A DNA stretch of 64,000 bases. It comes from Novilysobacter_A longmucuonensis (GTDB lineage Bacteria; Pseudomonadota; Gammaproteobacteria; Xanthomonadales; Xanthomonadaceae). This document shows, one piece after another, positions 1-7,647 of this stretch; positions within the stretch are counted from its first letter, which is position 1; each line of letters opens with the position of its first letter. The notes under the pieces were generated by a model. It had not been told where the DNA came from. It saw nothing but the letters and a program-made list of their open reading frames with translations, and did not search any database. A program made the translations under genes and the position numbers. The stretch spans positions 186,001-250,000 of the forward strand of contig NZ_JBJMAW010000004.1 of assembly GCF_046600735.1 (NCBI RefSeq). Reading direction: 5' to 3'.

Positions 1-37
1 CGCGGCGGATGATCCTGTCGAAGATGGTGTCGCTCAT
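1..37 (-). CDS. HIT-family (histidine triad) protein, N-terminal fragment
   Basis: Only the first 12 codons are in the window; the gene runs off the left edge. The start ATG is at 37-35 and the readable residues are MSDTIFDRIIRR. This matches the typical N-terminus of bacterial HinT-type histidine triad nucleotide hydrolases (MSDTIFxKIIRxEIP). The family hydrolyses adenosine 5'-phosphoramidates and related nucleotides in the cytoplasm. The His-triad motif itself lies outside the window, so the call rests only on this N-terminal signature. The gap of almost 200 bases to recR has no other convincing gene. Confidence 0.65.
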   Translation of the reverse strand, partial: MSDTIFDRIIRR

Positions 38-230
38 GGGGTGTGCCCTGCAGGTCGTGTTGGTTGCGAAGTTAAGTGCGGGAATGAAGAGCGGGAGTGA
101 AAAAGCCCCTCCCGCTTCACCATTCCCAGCTCCAGGGAACGGGGCTTCTGCGCTGCCCGACCGCATCGCGGCCCGGAATCGCTAACGCTCTCTCCGTTCC
201 CTGTTCCCCGTTCCCGCTTCACCACCCGCT

Positions 231-827
231 CTAACCCGGCATCTCGCTGCGCGAGCCGAATGCATGCGACAGGGTGCCGCGGTCGACGTACTCCAGCTCG
301 CCGCCCAGCGGCACGCCGTGCGTCGGCCGGCTCGGCCGTACCCCGTGCTGGCGCGCGAGCTGCGCCAGGTAATGCGCGGTGGCCTCGCCTTCCACGGTCG
401 GGTTGGTGGCGATGATCAGTTCCTCCACCTCGCCTTCGGCCAGGCGTGCGGCCAGGCGGTCGAGCCCGAGCTCGCGCGGGCCGATGCCGTCCAGCGGACT
501 CAGCCGCCCCTGCAGCACGTAGTACAGCCCGCGATAGCCGGTGGCCTGCTCGATCGCCAGGCGGTCGGCCGGCGATTCCACCGCGCACAGCTGATGGGCA
601 TCGCGCGAGGCGCTGGCGCAGGTCGCGCAGACCTCGGTCTCGCTGAAGTCGCGGCAGCGCGCGCAATGGCCGATCTTCTCGACTGCTTCGGCCAGTGCGT
701 CCGACAGGCGCTGTCCACCCGCGCGCTCGCGTTCGAGCACGTGGTAGGCCATGCGTTGCGCGGATTTCTGGCCGACCCCGGGCAGCACGCGGAAGGCGTC
801 GATCAGTTGTTCCAGCAGCGAGCTCAT
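231..827 (-). CDS. recR: Recombination mediator protein RecR
   Basis: RecR works with RecO (and RecF) to load RecA onto SSB-coated single-stranded DNA in gap repair. The 198-residue length is normal. An N-terminal helix-hairpin-helix region contains LPGVGQKSAQRMAYH (about residues 15-29). A C4 zinc finger uses Cys55, Cys58, Cys67 and Cys70. A Toprim domain (about 78-175) follows, and the C-terminus carries the family signature HGVPLGGELEYVD...GTLSHAF. The gene sits 16 bp downstream of ybaB and behind dnaX on the same strand. This is the widespread dnaX-ybaB-recR operon, so co-transcription is very likely. Confidence 0.97.
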   Translation of the reverse strand: MSSLLEQLIDAFRVLPGVGQKSAQRMAYHVLERERAGGQRLSDALAEAVEKIGHCARCRDFSETEVCATCASASRDAHQLCAVESPADRLAIEQATGYRGLYYVLQGRLSPLDGIGPRELGLDRLAARLAEGEVEELIIATNPTVEGEATAHYLAQLARQHGVRPSRPTHGVPLGGELEYVDRGTLSHAFGSRSEMPG

Positions 828-843
828 CGACAGAGAGCGCGCA

Positions 844-1164
844 TCAGAACGGCATCTTCATCCCGGGCGGCAGCTGCATGCCCGCCGTCGCCGCGCCCAT
901 CTTGTCCTGGGAGGCGGTATTGGCCTTGTTGACCGCGTCGTTGAACGCCGCAGCGATCAGGTCCTCGGCCATTTCCGGGTCCGACAGCACGCTGGGGTCG
1001 ATGCGCACCTTGCGGCACTCCATGCGGCCGGTCAGGGTGATGTTGACCATGCCGCCGCCGGCATTGCCGGTGACCTCGAGCTGGCCGAGTTCTTCCTGCG
1101 CACGCTGCATGTCTTCCTGCATCTTCTGCGCTTGCTGCATGAGTTGGGCGATGTTTCCGCGCAT
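844..1164 (-). CDS. ybaB: YbaB/EbfC family nucleoid-associated protein
   Basis: A 106-residue DNA-binding protein of the YbaB/EbfC family, which forms dimers that coat DNA. The chosen ATG gives MRGNIAQLMQQAQKMQEDMQ, the usual family start. Upstream in-frame codons reach back toward dnaX but match nothing in the family, so they were excluded. The N-terminal half is an amphipathic helix rich in Gln, Met and Glu. The middle has the G-G-G-M-V-N-I-T-L-T-G strand region and the C-terminus is Met/Pro/Gly-rich (MQLPPGMKMPF). It lies between dnaX and recR, its standard position. Confidence 0.95.
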   Translation of the reverse strand: MRGNIAQLMQQAQKMQEDMQRAQEELGQLEVTGNAGGGMVNITLTGRMECRKVRIDPSVLSDPEMAEDLIAAAFNDAVNKANTASQDKMGAATAGMQLPPGMKMPF

Positions 1165-1259
1165 GTCCTCTACCTTTGCGTTGGGCGGGACGGGTCCGTC
1201 CCGGGTCGGATGACGGCCGCTGGCGAAGCGGCAACGTGAAAATGGATTTCGCGCCGGAC

Positions 1260-3020
1260 TCAGTGTGGCTCGTCGAGCGGCCGGATCGAGTCCGGCACGA
1301 GCCGGGCGCCGTGTTGCGAGATCAGCCGCTGCACGTCCGGATCGCTCATGAATGCCGCTTCGGCCGCACTTTGCCGCTCGTCGCGCGCACGCTCGTTGCG
1401 CGCGCTGAGCGACTCCACCGGCTGCGCCGCCGACTCGAAGCGGATCTGCGGCGCGCTGCCCAGTACCGGCGCCAGCGCGTCGGCCACCCTCTGGACCAGC
1501 GGCGCGGCGCGCAGATGCTCGTCGGTTGCGGGCAGGCTCAGGCTGAGCACGCCGTCGGCATAGCCGATGAAACCGGCGTGCTCGGCGAGCAGGCGCGCCG
1601 GGCCCTTGAGCCCGCTGGCGGCAATCAGGTCGTGCCAATCGTCGGCGTCGGCAATGGTCATCGCGCCGGCGGCGTCATTGGCAAACGAGGCTGCCGCTCG
1701 CGGCTCGCGCACGGCTGCAGCGGGAATGACCGGTGCGGTGGGTGCAAGTGGCGGTTCGCTCGTAAAAACGGCGGGTGCGGCAGGTTCGGACGGCGGAGCG
1801 GTCTCTGGGGTGGCGCTCGGCGCCGCTTCGACCGCAGCAGCAGGCGCCGCAGCCGTACGCGCGGCCTCACTGCGTCCCCCGCCTGCCGCGCGCGCGGCAG
1901 GCGGGGAAGCGGCCGCTGCCTCGTCATTGCCGGCCGGCCGGAACGCCAGCATCCGCAGCACGCTCATCTCGAAACCGGCGCGCGGGCTCGGTGCCAGCGG
2001 GATGTCGCGACGGCCGTTGATCGCCATCTGGTACCACAGCTGCACCACTTCCGGCCGCAACCTGCCGGCCAGGTCCTCGATATCGATGCTATCGGCCTCA
2101 ATGGCGATCTCGGGCACCAGTTGCCGCACCTGCACCCGATGCAGTGCATCGGCCAGCGCGTCGAGCACGCTGCCCCAGTCCGGCGAGAACTCCGCCAGCG
2201 ATTCGACCTCGCCCAGCAGGGCCTCGCCGTGGCCATCGGCCAGCGCCTGCAGCAGCGCGCCGACGCGGGTGCGGTCGACCGAACCGAGCATCGCCGCGAC
2301 CGCGGCGTCGGCCAGCACGCCGCCGCTGCCGGCCCCGGTGTAGGCAATCGCCTGGTCCAGCAGCGACAGCCCGTCGCGCAGGCTACCATCGGCGGCACGG
2401 CTGAGCTGGCGGATCGCATCGGGCTCGGCAGCGATGTCCTCGGCTTCCAGGATCTTGCTGATCTGGCCGCTGATCTGCGCCTCGTCCAGGCGCTTGAGGT
2501 TGAACTGCAGGCAACGCGAGAGCACCGTCACCGGCAGCTTCTGCGGATCGGTGGTCGCCAGCAGGAACTTCACGTGCGCCGGCGGCTCCTCGAGCGTCTT
2601 CAGCAACGCATTGAACGCCGGCTTGGAGAGCATGTGCACCTCGTCGATCAGGTACACCTTCATGCGCCCGCGCGACGGCATGTACTGCGCGTTGTCGATC
2701 ACCTCGCGCACGTCGTCCACGCCGGTGTTGCTGGCGGCGTCGATTTCGAGCAGGTCGAGGAAGCGGCCGGCGTCGATGTCGCGGCAGGCGCCGCACTCAC
2801 CGCATGGCTCGGCCGAGGTGCCCTGCTCGCAGTTCAGCGACTTGGCGAAGATGCGCGCGATGGTGGTCTTGCCGACGCCGCGCGTGCCGGTGAACAGGAA
2901 CGCGTGGTGCACGCGGCCGGAGTCGAGCGCATTGGTCAGCGCACGCACCACGTGCTCCTGCCCGACCAGTTCGGCGAATCGCCGCGGGCGCCACTTTCGG
3001 GCTAGGACGAGATAGGACAT
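1260..3020 (-). CDS. dnaX: DNA polymerase III subunit gamma/tau (clamp loader ATPase)
   Basis: The clamp-loader ATPase that places the beta sliding clamp on primed DNA. The 586-residue product has an AAA+ module with Walker A GTRGVGKT (residues 45-52), a zinc site (Cys64, Cys73, Cys76, Cys79), Walker B-type LIDEVHM (124-130) and the SRC arginine-finger motif. From about residue 365 to 450 it becomes a long Ala/Pro-rich linker. A C-terminal tau-like domain follows (about 460-586) that would contact the polymerase. I saw no clear A6G-type slippery heptamer for producing gamma by frameshifting. It is the first gene of dnaX-ybaB-recR. Confidence 0.97.
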   Translation of the reverse strand: MSYLVLARKWRPRRFAELVGQEHVVRALTNALDSGRVHHAFLFTGTRGVGKTTIARIFAKSLNCEQGTSAEPCGECGACRDIDAGRFLDLLEIDAASNTGVDDVREVIDNAQYMPSRGRMKVYLIDEVHMLSKPAFNALLKTLEEPPAHVKFLLATTDPQKLPVTVLSRCLQFNLKRLDEAQISGQISKILEAEDIAAEPDAIRQLSRAADGSLRDGLSLLDQAIAYTGAGSGGVLADAAVAAMLGSVDRTRVGALLQALADGHGEALLGEVESLAEFSPDWGSVLDALADALHRVQVRQLVPEIAIEADSIDIEDLAGRLRPEVVQLWYQMAINGRRDIPLAPSPRAGFEMSVLRMLAFRPAGNDEAAAASPPAARAAGGGRSEAARTAAAPAAAVEAAPSATPETAPPSEPAAPAVFTSEPPLAPTAPVIPAAAVREPRAAASFANDAAGAMTIADADDWHDLIAASGLKGPARLLAEHAGFIGYADGVLSLSLPATDEHLRAAPLVQRVADALAPVLGSAPQIRFESAAQPVESLSARNERARDERQSAAEAAFMSDPDVQRLISQHGARLVPDSIRPLDEPH

Positions 3021-3266
3021 CGGAGCCTTCGGAAAATCCTGCGTGAACGTGCTTTGGTGCGCCTGTCGGCCCGGTGCCGGCCGCCTGTTGATCGGCGTAG
3101 TTGCGGCACCGGCGAGCTCGCCCGCATTGTGCCACGGCCGCCGCCGTGACCTGCGGGCGGCGGCGGCGCGGGGACAGCCGCCGCCCGCGCCGCACCTTGT
3201 CGGAAACCCTCGCGGCAGCTAGACTTTGCGGCCCTGAGTGCGGCCGAACGGTGCTGCATCGGGTCC

Positions 3267-3359
3267 GGAGAGGTGTCCGAGTGGTTGAAGGAGCACGCCT
3301 GGAAAGTGTGTAAGCGTCTAAACCGCGCTTCGGGGGTTCGAATCCCCCTCTCTCCGCCA
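3267..3359 (+). tRNA. tRNA-Ser(GGA)
   Basis: A class II tRNA of about 93 nt with CCA encoded. The acceptor arms GGAGAGG and CCTCTCC pair, with discriminator G. The anticodon loop reads GGA (TCC codons), followed by a long variable arm and the T-arm GGGGGTTCGAATCCCCC. A T run follows directly. It lies divergently upstream of dnaX and just before the SRP RNA. Confidence 0.95.
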
Positions 3360-3377
3360 GTTTTTTATTCGTTCTAT

Positions 3378-3486
3378 GGTGGCTCCGTCGGCCCCTCGCG
3401 ACGCTAGGTCGAAAATCCCGCCAGGGCCGGAAGGCAGCAACGGTATCGATCGACGCGGGTGCCGAGGTCAGCCGGCGGGGTCACCG
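3378..3486 (+). ncRNA. ffs: 4.5S signal recognition particle RNA (bacterial small SRP)
   Basis: The apical loop GCCAGGGCCGGAAGGCAGCA carries the GGAA tetraloop and the asymmetric internal loop that bind Ffh. Flanking halves such as GGTGGCTCCGTCGGC at the 5' end and GCCGGCGGGGTCACC at the 3' end fold into one long hairpin of about 108 nt. The small SRP RNA targets inner-membrane proteins co-translationally with Ffh and FtsY. It lies 18 bp after tRNA-Ser(GGA). The ends are estimated from pairing and may be off by a few bases. Confidence 0.9.
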
Positions 3487-3488
3487 CC

Positions 3489-3594
3489 ATTTCTGTACTC
3501 CGCACAGAAATCCCAAGATTGGCTTTGCCAATCTTAGGCCCCAGGCTGTGCTTCCGATCCCCGCCCCTTCGGGGCGCCCCCTTACCAAGGGGGC
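3489..3594. other. Run of four perfect hairpins after the SRP RNA
   Basis: Four consecutive inverted repeats occur: ATTTCTGT/ACAGAAAT (3489-3511), AAGATTGGC/GCCAATCTT (3515-3535), GCCCC/GGGGC (3563-3575) and GCCCCCTT/AAGGGGGC (3576-3594, followed by TTT). They lie between convergent ffs and moaE. One or more probably act as transcription terminators in both directions. No coding potential is seen. Confidence 0.7.
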
Positions 3595-3627
3595 TTTCCT
3601 CCATACGGGTACGCGGCGGCCGTGAGG

Positions 3628-4089
3628 TTACGTATCCGGATGCAGCCAGTCGGCCGCGCCATCGGCGTAGCGCTCGTGTTTCCAGATCGGCACACGTGCC
3701 TTGACCTCATCGATGACAAAACGGCAGGCGGCGAAGGCGGCATCACGATGCGCGGCGCTCACGCCGACCCAGATCGCCAACTCGCCGATCGCCAGCTCGC
3801 CCACGCGATGCACGCAGCGTGCATCCACTATCGCGAACCGCTCCAGCGCCTCGGCCAGGATGCGCTCGCCCTCGGCCTGGGCCAGCGCGGCGTACGCCTG
3901 GTAGCGCAGGCCTTGGACGCCCCGGCCGTCGTTGTGGTCGCGTACCCAGCCCTCGAAACCGGCATAAGCGCCGGCACGCGCATCGAGCAAGGCTGCGCGC
4001 AGCGGGGCGATCTCGAAGGGTGCTTCGGCGAGGCAAAATCGCTGCATGAGGTGATCGCCAGCGGCGTCGGTGGTGGTGGTGGTTTCCAT
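3628..4089 (-). CDS. moaE: Molybdopterin synthase catalytic subunit MoaE
   Basis: The large subunit of molybdopterin synthase. With thiocarboxylated MoaD it inserts the two dithiolene sulfurs into cyclic pyranopterin monophosphate. The 153-residue length fits. Family motifs include FEGWVRDHNDGRGVQGLRYQ (residues 45-64), the R-C-V-H-R-V-G segment with GELAIG (about 91-103), and the C-terminal FVIDEVKARVPIWKHE with the catalytic lysines. The ATG at 4089 was chosen because the open frame further upstream reads through the moaD region and is unrelated to MoaE. It is the last gene of the moa block, 20 bp after moaD. Confidence 0.94.
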   Translation of the reverse strand: METTTTTDAAGDHLMQRFCLAEAPFEIAPLRAALLDARAGAYAGFEGWVRDHNDGRGVQGLRYQAYAALAQAEGERILAEALERFAIVDARCVHRVGELAIGELAIWVGVSAAHRDAAFAACRFVIDEVKARVPIWKHERYADGAADWLHPDT

Positions 4090-4109
4090 GACTTCGATGC
4101 CGTCGCGGC

Positions 4110-4364
4110 TCAGCCGCCGCTGACCGGCGGGATGAAGGCAACTTCGCTGCCGGCGCGCACCGGATCGTCCCATCGCGCGAACGCACCGTCGACCGCCACG
4201 CGCAGTCGCTCGATCGGCAGCGCAAAACCGTGCCGCCCGCGCAATGCCGCATACAGCCCGCGCAGTTCGCCCTGCGCGGGCAACGACTCGCTCGCGACAC
4301 CCGCGGCGTCGCGCAGGCTGGCGAAATACAGCACAGTGACCGTGTCCGTCGCAGCACTGTCCAT
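4110..4364 (-). CDS. moaD: Molybdopterin synthase sulfur carrier subunit MoaD
   Basis: An 84-residue ubiquitin-like beta-grasp protein. It ends in Gly-Gly, the tail that is adenylated and thiocarboxylated by MoeB-type enzymes before donating sulfur to molybdopterin. The N-terminal strand VTVLYFASLRDAAG and the C-terminal EVAFIPPVSGG are characteristic. The ATG overlaps the moaC stop codon by ATGA, which indicates translational coupling. Confidence 0.93.
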   Translation of the reverse strand: MDSAATDTVTVLYFASLRDAAGVASESLPAQGELRGLYAALRGRHGFALPIERLRVAVDGAFARWDDPVRAGSEVAFIPPVSGG

Positions 4365-4852
4365 CACACCGATCCCACATCGCGTTTGCCGCCGCGCTTG
4401 CCGGTCAGCCGGGCCGGGCCGATCACGATCTTGTGCGACAGCGCCTTGCACATGTCGTAGACGGTCAGCGCGGCGACCGTCGCGCCGGTCAGCGCCTCCA
4501 TCTCGACCCCGGTGCGATGGGTGGTCTTGACCGCGCATTCGATCCGCAGGCTGCTCCGGCCATCCCAGTCGATCACCAGCGAGCAGCCGTCGATCGGCAG
4601 CGGGTGGCAGAACGGGATCAGCTCGTGGGTGCGCTTGACCGCCATGGTCCCGGCAATGATCGCGGTGTCGACGATCCCACCCTTGGCGCTCTTGAGGCCG
4701 CTCGCGCGCAGTTGCGTAGCGACCTCAGCCGGAAAACGCACGCGGCATTCAGCACGGGCCTCGCGCACAGTCGCGGGCTTGCCGGATACATCGACCATGG
4801 TCGGGCGGCGGTCGGGGTCGAGATGGGTAAGTTTGCTCAATATTTTCTTCAC
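4364..4852 (-). CDS. moaC: Cyclic pyranopterin monophosphate synthase MoaC
   Basis: Converts the MoaA product (3',8-cyclo-7,8-dihydro-GTP) into cyclic pyranopterin monophosphate. The frame contains LTHLDPDRRPTMVDVSGKP, KGGIVDTAIIAGTMAVKRT, the FCHPLPI loop and TGVEMEALTGA, which together define MoaC. There is no ATG at the expected place. The nearest starts are GTG at 4852 (used here, 162 residues) or TTG at 4840 (158 residues). The frame stays open upstream through a palindromic repeat (4930-5002) but has no homology there. The stop overlaps the moaD ATG. Confidence 0.92.
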   Translation of the reverse strand: MKKILSKLTHLDPDRRPTMVDVSGKPATVREARAECRVRFPAEVATQLRASGLKSAKGGIVDTAIIAGTMAVKRTHELIPFCHPLPIDGCSLVIDWDGRSSLRIECAVKTTHRTGVEMEALTGATVAALTVYDMCKALSHKIVIGPARLTGKRGGKRDVGSV

Positions 4853-4929
4853 GTCTGGGTCATCGAAATCCGAAAGAATTTGCGTCGTCTCCCCGTCGGC
4901 GGAGACGACAGCTGCAAGCGGAAAGCCTC

Positions 4930-5002
4930 CGTAGGGTGGGCACGCTTTTGTGCCCATCCTCGTCGGCAACGGTGGGCACAAAAAAAACGTGCCCACCCTA
5001 CG
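4930..5002. repeat. Palindromic repeat between moaA and moaC
   Basis: The perfect 15-bp arms CGTAGGGTGGGCACG (4930-4944) and CGTGCCCACCCTACG (4988-5002) flank two further internal GTGCCCA / TGGGCAC copies. This looks like a REP/BIME-type or MITE-like unit. It sits in the 158-bp gap inside the moa operon, where it could form a strong RNA hairpin between moaA and moaC. Confidence 0.8.
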
Positions 5003-5010
5003 GCAGGTTC

Positions 5011-6048
5011 TCAGCCGCCGACCAGAAACATCTCGACCTTCTTGCGCGAGCTGCCCGCCTCGGTGCGCAACTCGCTGTAGCGGTCGACCCGCGCAGACCA
5101 CAGCGCCGCCACATGGTCGGCCACGGCCGCATCACCCTGGGCCAGCAACGGTCGCAGCGGTGTGCCTTCGCCGGAGAACAGGCAGGTGTAGAGCGCACCG
5201 TCGGCCGACACGCGGGCGCGGTGGCAATCGCCGCAGAACGGTGCGGTCACCGAGCTGATGAACCCGATCTCGCCGCCGCCGTCCACGAAGGCATAGCGCG
5301 ACGCCACTTCGCCGCGGTACTGCGGCTGCAGCGACCGCAGGGGCCAGCGCGCGTGGATGCGGGCGTGCAGTTCCGCCGAGGGCACCACGCCTTCGCGGCG
5401 CCAGCCGTTGCAGGTACCCACGTCCATGTACTCGATGAAGCGCAGCACGATGCCGCTGCCGCGGAAGTGCTCGACCAACGGCAGCGCCTGATCCTCGTTG
5501 ACGCCGCGCTGCACCACGCAGTTGAGCTTGATCGAATCAAATCCCGCACGCCTCGCCGCCTCGATGCCGCCCAGCACGTCGGCGATTTCGCCGCGTCCGC
5601 CGGTCATCGCGCGGAACAGGACCGGGTCCAGCGCATCAAGGCTGATCGTGATGCGGCCCAGGCCGGCCTCGCGCAATGCCTGTGCCTGCGATGCCAGCAG
5701 CGAACCATTGGTGGTCAGCGCGATATCGGCCAACCCCTCGATCGCGGTCAGGCGCCGGACCAGCTGCGGCAGGTGCTTGCGCAGCAGTGGTTCGCCGCCG
5801 GTCAGTCGCAGCTTGCTGACGCCGATGCGCACGAAGCCGCGCACCAGCGTCTCGATCTCGCCGAACGACAGCCGCGAAGCCGCATCGAAGCCGTAGTCGT
5901 CGGGCACGCGCTCGGCCGGCATGCAGTACGGGCAGCGGAAATTGCAGGCCTCGATCACCGACAGCCGCAGGTCGTGCAGAGGCCGGCCCAGCATGTCACG
6001 CGGCGAGGACGCGGCCGGTGGCACTGGAGTTGGATGAAGCGCGCTCAT
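5011..6048 (-). CDS. moaA: GTP 3',8-cyclase MoaA (radical SAM)
   Basis: The first enzyme of molybdenum cofactor synthesis, rearranging GTP by radical SAM chemistry. The radical SAM motif CxxxCxxC is Cys35, Cys39 and Cys42 (ACNFRCPYCMP). LRLTGGEPLLRK, the TTNGSLL strand and the SLDALDP segment follow. The C-terminal second-cluster motif CGDCHRARVSADGALYTCL is present, and so is the essential C-terminal Gly-Gly. The ATG at 6048 gives 345 residues and overlaps the stop of the upstream MBL-fold gene (ATGA). The frame extends upstream but only into that neighbour. Confidence 0.96.
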   Translation of the reverse strand: MSALHPTPVPPAASSPRDMLGRPLHDLRLSVIEACNFRCPYCMPAERVPDDYGFDAASRLSFGEIETLVRGFVRIGVSKLRLTGGEPLLRKHLPQLVRRLTAIEGLADIALTTNGSLLASQAQALREAGLGRITISLDALDPVLFRAMTGGRGEIADVLGGIEAARRAGFDSIKLNCVVQRGVNEDQALPLVEHFRGSGIVLRFIEYMDVGTCNGWRREGVVPSAELHARIHARWPLRSLQPQYRGEVASRYAFVDGGGEIGFISSVTAPFCGDCHRARVSADGALYTCLFSGEGTPLRPLLAQGDAAVADHVAALWSARVDRYSELRTEAGSSRKKVEMFLVGG

Positions 6049-6803
6049 CACCGATTCGACCGCGGTGCGGTCGGCTCGTTCAACGCCAGCGCCTCGCCGG
6101 GATGCACGATGCGGCAACCGCGCGCCGCCAGTGCCGCACCGTCCTGGCTGCTGGCGTAGTGGTACAGCACGCAGCGATCGAGCAGTTCGCGCGGATATTC
6201 GCGCTCCAGATCCTCGATGCCGCTGTGCGACGGGTTGCCATGCAGCGCGCAGTCGTGCGCGATCACCTCGCCGGCATCGGCGAACTTCGCCAGCACCTCG
6301 GGGATCGGGCGGGTATCGCCGGTCCAGACCAGACTGCCGTGCAGGCGCAGGCCGAAGGCGGAGTCGGGCCAGTGATGCCGCGCCGGGAACACCTCCAGCC
6401 GCACGCCGTCGTGCCAGAACGCGTCCCCGACCGGGATCACCTGGAACGCGTCCCAGAAATTCCCGCCGCCCTCGGCCAGCGCGTTGGGATAATCACCGAC
6501 GCGCTGGTGCAGCAGCGCCACCAGTTTCGCTGGCACGTACAGGCGCATCCGGCCGCGCCGCGCCGGGTCGAAATAGGTCTCGACGAACAGGCGCTCGAAA
6601 CCGCCCACGTGGTCGAGATGGGTGTGGGTCACGAACAGCGCACGCGGGGCCTCGCCGTAGTGCGCGAGATACGCGGTGAGCCCCTCGCCGCCGCAGTCGA
6701 TCGTCAGCCACGGCGCGCCATCGCGCTCGATCGTCGCCATCGCCGAACCCAGTTCGACCGCCGAGGCATTTCCGACGCCTTGCAGGCGCAATTGCCAACC
6801 CAT
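6048..6803 (-). CDS. MBL-fold metallohydrolase
   Basis: A 251-residue metallo-beta-lactamase-fold protein. The metal-binding motif THTHLDH is at residues 59-65 (His60, His62, Asp64, His65). Further ligands are expected at ARHHWPDS and in WTGDTRPIPE and HDCAL. The fold resembles RNase Z/arylsulfatase-type single-domain MBL enzymes, and the substrate cannot be told from sequence. The ATG at 6803 is preferred over a TTG one codon upstream. It is translationally coupled to moaA, so it is probably transcribed with the molybdopterin genes, although a role in that pathway is not established. Confidence 0.85.
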   Translation of the reverse strand: MGWQLRLQGVGNASAVELGSAMATIERDGAPWLTIDCGGEGLTAYLAHYGEAPRALFVTHTHLDHVGGFERLFVETYFDPARRGRMRLYVPAKLVALLHQRVGDYPNALAEGGGNFWDAFQVIPVGDAFWHDGVRLEVFPARHHWPDSAFGLRLHGSLVWTGDTRPIPEVLAKFADAGEVIAHDCALHGNPSHSGIEDLEREYPRELLDRCVLYHYASSQDGAALAARGCRIVHPGEALALNEPTAPRSNR

Positions 6804-6854
6804 CAATTCATGTCCACATGTGCCGACCCACGCCGGCTCATCAGGGCCGGCCCA

Positions 6855-7604
6855 TCAATAGCCACGTTGCCAGACCCGATCATAGGCCGCGCGCAGTCGC
6901 GCGAAATCGCGCTCGACCTCGCCGACCGGCCGTATTCCGCGCAGCTTCAGCAGCGAGCGCTTGAGCCGGATGAGATTGCCCTCCCGCCAGCGCGTGGCGG
7001 GGATGCGCACCTCCCCGCGGTCCAGGTCGATCACCCAGCCCTGCCCGGCCGGGTTGAACAGCAGGTTGTGGGCGTTGAGGTCGGCATGGTCGAGCCCGGC
7101 GCGATGGGTACGGGCGATCAGCCGTCCGGCCTCCTCCCACGGCGCACCGTCGCCGGCGACCGCGGCGCGATCGGCCAGCGAGCGCACATCGTCGAGCCGC
7201 TCCAGCACGATCGCGGCCTGGTAGCGCAGGCCGACGCGCCGGTAGTAGGCGGCGATCGGCCGCGGCACCGGCACGCCCTTCTCAGCCATCGCACGGGTCA
7301 GTCGGAATTCGGCGAAACTGCGGGTCTTGTTGGCGCCGTGCCAGAGATAGCGGTCGCGGTTGAGATGGGCCACCAGGCCGCCACGCAGGTAGCGCCGCAG
7401 CAGCGCCGGCCCGAACGGCGCATCGACGAACCAGGCGCCCCCGCGGCCGCCGCTTTCCACCGGCCGCGCACGTTCGCCCCAGAACGAAGGCGAGAACCAG
7501 TCCGCGCTCGCTTGCCGCACCCGGGTGAGGTCGAACAGAATCGCGCCGTAGCCGCTGTCGTCGCGGAACGGCGTCAGTCCTTCAGCAGCGTCATACCCCG
7601 TCAT
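6855..7604 (-). CDS. kdkA: 3-deoxy-D-manno-octulosonic acid kinase (KdkA-like)
   Basis: A lipopolysaccharide core kinase of the KdkA/WaaP/InaA type, which phosphorylates Kdo on lipid A precursors at the cytoplasmic face. The 249-residue length fits. The kinase signature is HADLNAHN (residues 173-180, catalytic Asp175) with IDLDRGE (192-198). The N-terminal WFVDAPFGPALLRRYLRGGL resembles the KdkA glycine loop region. The ATG at 7604 was chosen over a TTG one codon further out. A heptosyltransferase diverges immediately upstream, consistent with a lipopolysaccharide inner-core locus. Confidence 0.88.
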   Translation of the reverse strand: MTGYDAAEGLTPFRDDSGYGAILFDLTRVRQASADWFSPSFWGERARPVESGGRGGAWFVDAPFGPALLRRYLRGGLVAHLNRDRYLWHGANKTRSFAEFRLTRAMAEKGVPVPRPIAAYYRRVGLRYQAAIVLERLDDVRSLADRAAVAGDGAPWEEAGRLIARTHRAGLDHADLNAHNLLFNPAGQGWVIDLDRGEVRIPATRWREGNLIRLKRSLLKLRGIRPVGEVERDFARLRAAYDRVWQRGY

Positions 7605-7647
7605 CAACCGGAGTCTAGCAATTCAAATCGACCGTGCACCTGCGTCC

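Noticed and set aside
1260..3020. Programmed frameshift signal in dnaX
   Set aside because: No A-rich slippery heptamer was visible; gamma, if made, must arise otherwise.
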